From the NCBI GenBank assembly GCA_900765235.1, contig CAAFRK010000209.1:1-5568 (forward strand): a stretch of 5,568 nucleotides of DNA. The letters run 5' to 3'. The translations under genes and the position numbers were made by a program. A model generated the notes under the pieces. It was not told where the DNA came from, did no database searches, and saw only the letters and a list, made by a program, of their open reading frames with translations. Every line of letters starts with the position of its first letter. Position 1 is the first letter of the stretch. Positions 1 through 5,568 of this stretch are shown piece after piece. The stretch comes from an uncultured Veillonella sp. (lineage in GTDB: Bacteria > Bacillota_C > Negativicutes > Veillonellales > Veillonellaceae).

Positions 1-87
1 ATCAAGTCCGTTTCATTTCAAAAAACCGTGTAATTGACTATATTTCAATAATTTCAAAGAACTATTTATCCACTTTTACGGGACAGT
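1..87. mobile_element. Probable insertion-sequence end (partial, family uncertain)
   Basis: Read from the ATPase gene toward the left edge, the homology to the ATPase family stops and the sequence becomes ACTGTCCCGTAAAAGTGG at 87-70. This resembles the tip of an insertion sequence. It matches the tip-like sequence of the IS4-type element at the right side of the window (AGTGTCCACTAAAA) at 11 of 14 positions, and both read from flank into element. The last residues of the broken ATPase (Thr-Val-Pro-stop) are encoded by this tip. No transposase can be recognised in the 87 bases. One plus-strand frame is open from 3 to 89, but its product is unfamiliar and its stop falls on the tip itself. The boundary at 87 is inferred; the other end and any target duplication lie outside the window. 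Confidence 0.55.
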
Positions 88-396
88 AATGATATCATTT
101 AAACTTTCCGGTGAATCATATTTCTGTGCATTCAGGTCAAAGTGTAAAATAGGATAAGAATTCCAGTCTCTTTCCACTTCATTAATAAACAATCCTTGGA
201 ATAATTCTTTACGCTCTGAGTAATAAGCCTCCAATGTGGAAATTAACAAGCTCTTTCCAAACCTTCTAGGACGACTAAAAAAGTAATACTTTCCGGTTGA
301 AATTAAGCGATAAATAAGTTCTGTTTTATCTATATATAGATACCCTCCTTTACGAAGGCTTTCAAAGCTTTGTATGCCTACAGGATATTTTCTCAT
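76..396 (-). pseudogene. AAA-ATPase-like protein, N-terminal fragment (3' end cut off by IS)
   Basis: This encodes 106 residues from ATG at 396-394 to a TAA at 78-76. The N-terminus (MRKYPVGIQSFESLRKGG), the YIDKT motif, the P-loop FSRPRRFGKSLL and the later LHFDLNAQKY are hallmarks of the PF09820 AAA-ATPase-like family. Members usually run to about 500-580 residues and end in a PD-(D/E)XK nuclease-like domain. Here only the P-loop region is left; the rest of the ATPase core and the whole nuclease-like domain are missing. Homology fades after SLNDII, and the final TVP and stop come from the adjoining insertion-sequence tip. A GTG at 417 would add seven residues, but it lies inside the predicted -7 element and family members start close to KYP, so ATG 396 is preferred. 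The family's function is not established. The fragment is almost certainly non-functional. Confidence 0.85.
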
Positions 397-416
397 TTTG
401 TAAAAGTGTTTATTCA

Positions 417-450
417 CAAAGTTAGTTTTTTATCTTATAACTAATTCAAA
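417..450 (-). promoter_or_regulatory. Bacteroidales-type promoter for the AAA-ATPase fragment
   Basis: On the minus strand TAACTTTG (424-417) matches the Bacteroides -7 consensus TAnnTTTG in full. A TTTG (450-447) stands 22 bases upstream as a -33 element, close to the usual spacing. Transcription would start roughly at 405-412, giving a very short leader before the ATG at 396. That fits the start chosen for the ATPase gene. There is no Shine-Dalgarno sequence; the leader is A-rich, which is normal in this phylum. The call rests on consensus matching only. Confidence 0.5.
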
Positions 451-540
451 ATTAAGAAATATAAGTTTTGTAGGTTAATAGATTTTTTAATACAAAGAGT
501 ATTTTCAGTAGAACTTGGGTAGAAAAGTGACATAAAAAAT

Positions 541-584
541 AATCCATAATTTATTATGCATCTTGAATAGAATTAGTATGGATT
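541..584. repeat. Short imperfectly spaced inverted repeat in AT-rich gap
   Basis: AATCCATA at 541-548 is the exact reverse complement of TATGGATT at 577-584, separated by 28 bases. It lies in the gap between the ATPase promoter and the start of SusC homology. The region is only about 21% GC, so an 8-base match is only mildly surprising. It could be a regulator or recombinase site or chance. The rest of the 397-623 gap shows no gene: it is rich in stops in all frames and encodes no signal peptide. Confidence 0.25.
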
Positions 585-590
585 TCATAT

Positions 591-3500
591 TTGATTAATT
601 ATCAGCACATTGTAATATTTTATAGTTCCGCCGGAACTTTGGTCATTTCTTTCATCGGAATGCAGTCGCAGGAAGTGAAGATTAAGCCGAATGTAAAGGT
701 TGTATTAACATCTGATTCTGAACAACTTGAAGAAGTAATGGTAGTAGCATACGGAACAGCTAAAAAATCTGCTTTTACAGGGTCTGCGGCAACTATTAAG
801 AATGAGAAAATCACATCACGACAGACTTCCAACGTTACAAATGCTTTAGCTGGTCAAGTTGCTGGAGTACAAACGACAAGTAGTACAGGACAGCCGGGAA
901 AAGATGCTACAGTACGCATCCGTGGTATTGGTTCTATATCTGCTAGTAATACACCTTTATATGTAGTGGATGGAGTTCCATACGATGGCGAAATATCTGC
1001 TATTAGCACATCGGATATAGAATCTATGACCGTGCTGAAAGACGCAGCTTCAAATGCATTGTATGGTGCACGTGGTGCAAATGGTGTCATACTAATTACA
1101 ACAAAACGTGGTAAAACAGGAGATGCACGTGTTACTTTTGATGCCAAATGGGGAGTTAACAAACGGGGTATTCCTTCATATGAAACAGTCTCAGACCCAG
1201 GCAAATTCTATGAAATGGCCTACTCTGCTATATATAATGCCGATTTAAAAGGATATGCAGCAGCCGGTGATTTAGCTTCTGCCAATGCCTATGCAAATAA
1301 AACAATGTTATCATCTTCTTACTTAGGATATCAGGTTTTCACAGTTCCTAATGGAGAACAACTGATTGGAATGGATGGAAAATTGAATCCTAATGCTACT
1401 TTAGGCTATTCAGACGGAACATATTATTACAAACCAGATAACTGGAGTGATGAGTTATTTGAAAATAATTTACGCCAAGAATACAATCTAAGTGTAAGTG
1501 GAGCAAATGACAAAATGAATTATTATATGTCAGCCGGATACTTGGATGATCAAGGAATTGTACCAAATTCTGGATTTCAACGTTATTCAGCACGTTTGAA
1601 AGCTGACTACCAAGTTAAACCATGGCTGAAGATGAGTGGTAATATTTCATTTACCCATTATGATAGCCGTGAACAAGATACTGAATCTGGAACATCTAAT
1701 GCAAATGCATTCTATGCAGCCAATATTATGGGAGCTATCTATCCGATGTACATTCGCGATGCTGAAGGCAATATTATGATTGACAATCGTGGATTCCAAC
1801 GCTATGATTACGGTTCAGATACCAACTTCCAACGTAAAAATGTAATTCCTAATGCAAACCCATTGGCTAGTTATATGCTAGACCTGATGAAATATTCAGG
1901 AGATGTTGTTAGTGGAAAATGGTCTGCAGATATTGATATTTGGGGTGGTATCAAAGCAAAAATTAATATTGGTATTGATGCAAACAATGTACGTTCTACA
2001 GATTTAGTAAATCCATTCTATGGACAATACTCAGAAACAAGTGGAGTTGGTGGTATTGTCTCTGTATCAACACAACGTACCTTCAGTACTAATCAACAAT
2101 ATTTATTAACTTATAACAAGACCTTTAACCATATACATAATTTAGATGTATTGGCTGGTCATGAAAATTATAACTACAAATACCAATATTTATACGGATC
2201 TCGCGAGAAGATTTATAACCCAAATCTTCCGGAGCTGAACAATGGTATCATGAATCAAAGCAATGCCAGCTATAGTCAATCATATGCAACAGAAGGATGG
2301 TTATTCCGAGTACAATATGATTATGATGGCAAATATTTTGGTTCTGCATCCTATCGTCGTGATGGATCATCTGCTTTCCATCCAGATAATCGCTGGGGTA
2401 ATTTCTGGTCTGTTGGAGCTGGCTGGCTAATGAATAAAGAATCATTCTTAGAAAACCAGAACTGGATTGACATGTTGAAATTTAAAATTAGTTATGGTCT
2501 ACAAGGAAACGATAACCTGTTGTATATGAATGGTTACCGAAATTACCAGCCTTATATGGACCAATACACATTAACTAATAATAATAGTGATTTTGCTACG
2601 ACATTATATTATAAAGGAAATCAAGACATTACTTGGGAAACTTCACACAGTTTCAACACAGGTTTTGACTTTGCTTTTTGGAAAGGAAAATTAAGTGGAT
2701 CAATAGAATACTTCTCTCGTAAGACCACAGACATGCTTTACTTTAAACCAGTAGCATCATCTATGGGATATTCTCGTTTCCCTGAAAATGTGGGATCAAT
2801 GATAAACCGCGGAGTCGAATTGGATTTGAATTCTAATATCTTTGATACTAAAGATCTAACTTGGGATATCAACTTCAACTTAACTCATTTCAAGAACAAA
2901 GTATTAGAACTAGCACCAGAATTGAATGGACAATTAATTGATGGTAGCCGTATCTATCGGGAAGGTGAATCTATGTACCAATTATATTTACCTAAATATG
3001 CTGGTGTAGATCCTGAAACAGGAGAAAGCTTATGGGCATTAACTGAACCTAATGAAAAAGGAGAAACAACTACAACCTCTTATTCTGAAGCATCATCACA
3101 CCGTTTCATGACAGGAGATATTCTTCCAAAAGTATATGGTGGATTTGGTACAAGTCTCACATTTAAAGGTTTTGATTTCTCTATCGCATTTGCTTATCAG
3201 TTAGGAGGACGTATATTAGATTATACCTATCAGAGTTTAATGAGTACTGATGCACAAGGTTCAGCATGGCACGTAGACATGTTAAATGCATGGACTCCAG
3301 AAAATAAGAATACCAATGTTCCACGTATGAATGTAAACGACATATATGTTTCTTATTCATCTGACCGCTGGTTAACAAGTTCCAATTATTTAAGTTTGCA
3401 AAATATTACGTTTGGCTATACTTTACCTAAAAATTGGACACGGAAATTACAAGTTGAAGGTGTTCGTTTATACTTTGTTGCTGACAACGTAGCCCTTTTA

Positions 3501-3602
3501 ACTGCTCGTAAAGGTTTAGACCCTCGTCAGGGATATGTAGCTTCTGACAACGTTTATTCGCCAATACGTACAATCTCTGGAGGTATCTCATTAAATTTCT
3601 AA
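591..3602 (+). CDS. SusC-like TonB-dependent outer-membrane transporter, 5'-truncated (probably silent or pseudo)
   Basis: The open frame gives 1003 residues from a TTG at 591; SusC homology begins only at codon 12 (position 624). Present are the tail of the carboxypeptidase-regulatory-like extension (about residues 12-46, SSAGTLVISFIGMQSQEV), the conserved EEVMVVAYGTAKK (47-59), and the plug domain with RIRG (109-112), PLYVVDGVP (122-130) and a DIES...YGARGANGVILITTKRG stretch (142-174). A beta-barrel follows to the C-terminus, which ends GGISLNF with the terminal Phe expected for BAM recognition. Missing are the signal peptide and most of the extension domain, about 80-110 residues. The only upstream starts are poor, and the first in-frame ATG (660) lies inside the domain, so the product could not be exported. 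The 2.98-kb body has no frameshift or stop, arguing against long decay. In the complex it would import a ligand captured by the SusD encoded 18 bases downstream. Substrate is unknown. Confidence 0.88.
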   Translation: MINYQHIVIFYSSAGTLVISFIGMQSQEVKIKPNVKVVLTSDSEQLEEVMVVAYGTAKKSAFTGSAATIKNEKITSRQTSNVTNALAGQVAGVQTTSSTGQPGKDATVRIRGIGSISASNTPLYVVDGVPYDGEISAISTSDIESMTVLKDAASNALYGARGANGVILITTKRGKTGDARVTFDAKWGVNKRGIPSYETVSDPGKFYEMAYSAIYNADLKGYAAAGDLASANAYANKTMLSSSYLGYQVFTVPNGEQLIGMDGKLNPNATLGYSDGTYYYKPDNWSDELFENNLRQEYNLSVSGANDKMNYYMSAGYLDDQGIVPNSGFQRYSARLKADYQVKPWLKMSGNISFTHYDSREQDTESGTSNANAFYAANIMGAIYPMYIRDAEGNIMIDNRGFQRYDYGSDTNFQRKNVIPNANPLASYMLDLMKYSGDVVSGKWSADIDIWGGIKAKINIGIDANNVRSTDLVNPFYGQYSETSGVGGIVSVSTQRTFSTNQQYLLTYNKTFNHIHNLDVLAGHENYNYKYQYLYGSREKIYNPNLPELNNGIMNQSNASYSQSYATEGWLFRVQYDYDGKYFGSASYRRDGSSAFHPDNRWGNFWSVGAGWLMNKESFLENQNWIDMLKFKISYGLQGNDNLLYMNGYRNYQPYMDQYTLTNNNSDFATTLYYKGNQDITWETSHSFNTGFDFAFWKGKLSGSIEYFSRKTTDMLYFKPVASSMGYSRFPENVGSMINRGVELDLNSNIFDTKDLTWDINFNLTHFKNKVLELAPELNGQLIDGSRIYREGESMYQLYLPKYAGVDPETGESLWALTEPNEKGETTTTSYSEASSHRFMTGDILPKVYGGFGTSLTFKGFDFSIAFAYQLGGRILDYTYQSLMSTDAQGSAWHVDMLNAWTPENKNTNVPRMNVNDIYVSYSSDRWLTSSNYLSLQNITFGYTLPKNWTRKLQVEGVRLYFVADNVALLTARKGLDPRQGYVASDNVYSPIRTISGGISLNF
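624..638. repeat. Perfect 15-base palindrome at the susC truncation point; candidate recombination site
   Basis: AGTTCCGCCGGAACT consists of two 7-base arms (AGTTCCG / CGGAACT) around a single central C. It encodes Ser-Ser-Ala-Gly-Thr, codons 12-16 of the open frame, and these are exactly the first residues that look like SusC (the usual context is VPSSAGTLVISFIG). The sequence just upstream is unrelated AT-rich DNA. That the palindrome marks the break is seen directly. Its role as a crossover site for a site-specific recombinase is inference. No second copy occurs in the window. Confidence 0.6.
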
Positions 3603-3620
3603 CCAATAAAATTAGTGTAT

Positions 3621-5198
3621 ATGAAAATAACAAATAAATATTTGATGTTTGTTGGTGTCACACTACTATTGGCTTCTTGTGAATTAGATAAAGAAATGGA
3701 AGGACAATATATAGGAGGTGAACAAAATGAAAACATTATTGCTCAAAGACCCAACATGACAGTTGCTGCTGTTAATGGTATGTCTGCAAAACTGAATGCA
3801 TTTGCCACAGTTTCTACAGCAGAAGAACCAGACCATAATGATTATGGGGTCGCAGCGGTTTATCAAGCTCTAGAGCAAGGTGGACAAGACATGCCTTGTA
3901 CGACTTCTGGATATAACTGGTTCAATAATAGCCAAACATATGCAGACCGTATTTACACCAGTTCTTTAGATGAATTGATTTGGAAAACTTTTTACAATCA
4001 CCTAGATGCCGCCAATAAGGTTCTTGTTTTAACAGAAGGCACTGAAGACCCGGAAATGTTAATTTACAGAGGCCAAGCATTTGCAGCTAGAGCATATGAT
4101 TTCCTTAATCTGGCACAAGCATATCAATTTACATATGCAGGTCATGAGAATGAGCTTTGTGTTCCAATTGTTACAGAAAATATGACATTGGAAGAAAAGC
4201 AAAATAATCCACGTGCAACAGTAGAAAAGGTATATGAACAGATTATAAAGGACCTTAATCAAGCCATAGATTTATTAGAAGGCTATGATAACGGCACAAA
4301 TAAAGATAAAATAGATGAAGCAGTTGCATACGGTTTACGAGCACGTGCTAATTTATTAATGCATAATTGGGCAGAGGCTGCTAAAGACGCTGAAAAAGCA
4401 ATTGCAGGAGGTACACCTCAATCATTAGCAGATGTTTCTAAACCAACGTTTAACTCAGCAACTGCAGACTCATGGCTATGGGGAGTTTTAATCACTCCAG
4501 ATAACGATGTTGTACAAACCGGTATTATCAACTGGCCCTCTCATCTATGTTCGCTGACAGGTAATGGCTATACGACATTAACAGGTTCTTTCCGGTATGT
4601 AAGTTCTGCTTTGTATGATCTTATTCCCGACTCAGATATCCGTAAACAATGGTTTATATCTCCAGAAGGAACTTCTAAATTAGTAGATAATACTACGGTT
4701 GATGGTATTCCTGTTATTGATTACTTTGGTTTAACTCCATACGCAAATGTAAAATTTGGAGCTTACCAAGACATCATGGGTAATACTACCAACTCACAAG
4801 ACTGGCCATTAATGCGTGTAGAAGAGATGTATCTCATAAAAGCAGAAGGCGAAGCGATGTCTAATAATCCTAATGCAAAACAAACATTAGAGAATTTTGT
4901 TAAGACATATCGTAACCCAGATTACACTTGTACTGCGTCTTCTGCACAAGAGATGCAAGATGAGATATGGTTGCAGCGCCGTATGGAACTTTGGGGAGAA
5001 GGCTTTGCTCTCTTTGATATATTACGATTAAAGAAACCTATTATTCGTAAAGATACAAACTACGAAGCTAAAGTTCAGTTTAATTTGGAGCCAGAATCAC
5101 AAATCATGATTTATCGAATTCCACAGTGCGAAATGGAAACAAACAACGGCATCAAAGAAAGCGATAATAACCCAGCAGCTCCTCAACCTAGTATCTAA
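3621..5198 (+). CDS. SusD/RagB-family surface nutrient-binding lipoprotein
   Basis: This is a complete gene of 525 residues. SusD proteins sit on the outer face of the outer membrane, cap the SusC barrel and bind the incoming glycan or other ligand. The first 20 residues form a lipoprotein signal peptide with lipobox LLASC, so Cys20 is the lipidated residue. It is followed by acidic ELDKEME, compatible with a surface-export signal. The N-terminal SusD-like part contains the TPR-type helices (IYRGQAFAARAYDFLNLAQA at 148-167, ATVEKVYEQIIKDLNQAIDL at 199-218, YGLRARANLLMHNWAEAAKD at 237-256). The C-terminal RagB/SusD domain has MRVEEMYLIKAEGEAM (398-413) and LQRRMELWGEGFALFDILRL (451-470). A GTG two codons upstream (3615) is open, but ATG 3621 starts a proper signal peptide. 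There is no Shine-Dalgarno, as is usual in Bacteroidetes. It should be co-transcribed with susC and so share its expression state. The substrate cannot be told from the sequence. Confidence 0.95.
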   Translation: MKITNKYLMFVGVTLLLASCELDKEMEGQYIGGEQNENIIAQRPNMTVAAVNGMSAKLNAFATVSTAEEPDHNDYGVAAVYQALEQGGQDMPCTTSGYNWFNNSQTYADRIYTSSLDELIWKTFYNHLDAANKVLVLTEGTEDPEMLIYRGQAFAARAYDFLNLAQAYQFTYAGHENELCVPIVTENMTLEEKQNNPRATVEKVYEQIIKDLNQAIDLLEGYDNGTNKDKIDEAVAYGLRARANLLMHNWAEAAKDAEKAIAGGTPQSLADVSKPTFNSATADSWLWGVLITPDNDVVQTGIINWPSHLCSLTGNGYTTLTGSFRYVSSALYDLIPDSDIRKQWFISPEGTSKLVDNTTVDGIPVIDYFGLTPYANVKFGAYQDIMGNTTNSQDWPLMRVEEMYLIKAEGEAMSNNPNAKQTLENFVKTYRNPDYTCTASSAQEMQDEIWLQRRMELWGEGFALFDILRLKKPIIRKDTNYEAKVQFNLEPESQIMIYRIPQCEMETNNGIKESDNNPAAPQPSI

Positions 5199-5220
5199 TA
5201 AGATAAATCTAAATAACACT

Positions 5221-5568
5221 AGTGTCCACTAAAAATTAGAGGACGAGTTAAAAATTATAATTACTAAATAAATTTGGTCCATCAAGACCGCTTTGTTCTT
5301 TGACATCATTGAATTTAGTTTTGCTGAAGAGATCCCTTAATGGAGTCTTGTCCGTAAGAGAAATGCCAAGAATTTGTAGAACCTCGTATGTCGATCTGTC
5401 CAGTTTCATATCATGTTGCATGATAGCCACAAGACAGTAGGCAATGATTGCTGAGTAGACTTGTATCTTTACAGCGTTCTCAGAAGTCCCCCAAAATTTC
5501 TTTATTTTAAGGTGTTGCTTGAGCCATTTAAAGAACAGTTCCACTTGCCAACGATTCTTGTAAAGTTC
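5221..5568 (-). mobile_element. IS4-type insertion sequence, right-hand partial copy running off the window
   Basis: An insertion sequence begins about 22 bases after the susD stop. Its probable tip is AGTGTCCACTAAAA at 5221-5234, followed by about 14 non-coding bases and then the stop of a minus-strand transposase that continues past the window edge. The exact outer base is uncertain because the opposite inverted repeat is not visible; the surrounding ACACTAGTGT (5216-5225) is self-complementary and blurs the border. The element probably interrupted the rest of the susCD operon or landed just behind it. Confidence 0.7.
5248..5568 (-). CDS. IS4-family DDE transposase, C-terminal part (5' end outside the window)
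   Basis: The frame is open from the window edge (5568) to a TAA at 5250-5248, giving the last 106 residues. The fragment starts ELYKNRWQVELFFKWLKQHL and contains the IS4-family YREK signature with correct spacing: Tyr3, Arg6, Glu10 and Lys17. Glu10 is the third acidic residue of the DDE catalytic triad. A following KFWGTSENAVKIQVYSAIIA segment is also typical of this group. The two catalytic aspartates lie upstream, outside the window. The enzyme would cut and paste its own element. A GTG at 5544 inside the frame is not the true start, since the signature begins upstream of it. No frameshift is visible in this part, so it may be intact. Confidence 0.93.
   Translation of the reverse strand, partial: ELYKNRWQVELFFKWLKQHLKIKKFWGTSENAVKIQVYSAIIAYCLVAIMQHDMKLDRSTYEVLQILGISLTDKTPLRDLFSKTKFNDVKEQSGLDGPNLFSNYNF

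Noticed and set aside
3..89. Open plus-strand frame of 28 codons at the left edge as a transposase C-terminus
   Set aside because: The sequence is not recognisable and its stop lies on the presumed IS tip. A frame of this length is easily open by chance.
562..593. Plus-strand promoter (CTTG, 20 bases, CATATTTG) driving the truncated susC
   Set aside because: Each element misses the Bacteroides consensus by one base, and the region is so AT-rich that such near matches are expected. The resulting message would start inside the open frame with no proper start codon.
591..623. TTG at 591 as a true susC start giving a short N-terminal leader
   Set aside because: Residues 1-11 (MINYQHIVIFY) have no SusC similarity and form no usable signal peptide. 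The frame is merely open back to a TGA at 564. I keep 591 as the open-frame limit only.
620..4262. Minus-strand open frames of 60-116 codons inside susC and susD
   Set aside because: They lie antisense to two clearly coding genes, have no family features, and their products are what codon bias on the opposite strand would give by chance.
5216..5225. ACACTAGTGT palindrome after susD as a transcription terminator
   Set aside because: It has no loop and no adjacent T-run as in a rho-independent terminator. It overlaps the likely IS border, where it probably arose by juxtaposition.
1..5568. tRNA, rRNA, CRISPR array or riboswitch
   Set aside because: No cloverleaf-like, rRNA-like or regularly spaced repeat sequence was seen on either strand; the only gene-free stretch (397-623) is too AT-rich and unstructured to support such a call.

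Overview
The window looks like accessory chromosome of a gut-type Bacteroidales bacterium (Bacteroides, Phocaeicola, Parabacteroides or a close relative). It is AT-rich, carries an adjacent SusC/SusD outer-membrane nutrient-uptake pair, has a Bacteroidales-type promoter (TAnnTTTG with an upstream TTTG), and contains a fragment of a PF09820-type AAA-ATPase, a family very common in that group. The species cannot be decided from the sequence.

Layout from left to right. Positions 1-87 appear to be the end of an insertion sequence. It abuts, and has cut off, a minus-strand AAA-ATPase-like gene (76-396), of which only the N-terminal fifth or so remains, with its promoter upstream. A short AT-rich gap (397-623) follows. 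A SusC-like TonB-dependent transporter gene then starts abruptly in the middle of its N-terminal extension domain (homology from 624, stop at 3602). It has an intact plug and barrel but no signal peptide and no normal start codon. Eighteen bases later comes a complete SusD-like surface lipoprotein gene (3621-5198). A second insertion sequence begins about 22 bases after the susD stop. It is of the IS4 type and shows the C-terminal end of its minus-strand transposase (5248 to the window edge).

SusC and SusD normally form one outer-membrane complex: SusD is a lipoprotein lid that captures a glycan or peptide ligand, and SusC imports it with TonB energy. Here the pair probably cannot work as it stands, because SusC has no export signal. 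The most interesting point is where the truncation falls. SusC homology begins exactly at a perfect 15-base palindrome (624-638), and base composition jumps there from about 21% to about 47% GC. This is what a silent susCD cassette of a Bacteroides-type outer-membrane-protein shufflon would look like, waiting for site-specific inversion to join it to a promoter and signal-peptide segment elsewhere. No recombinase and no partner site lies in the window, so ordinary gene decay remains possible.
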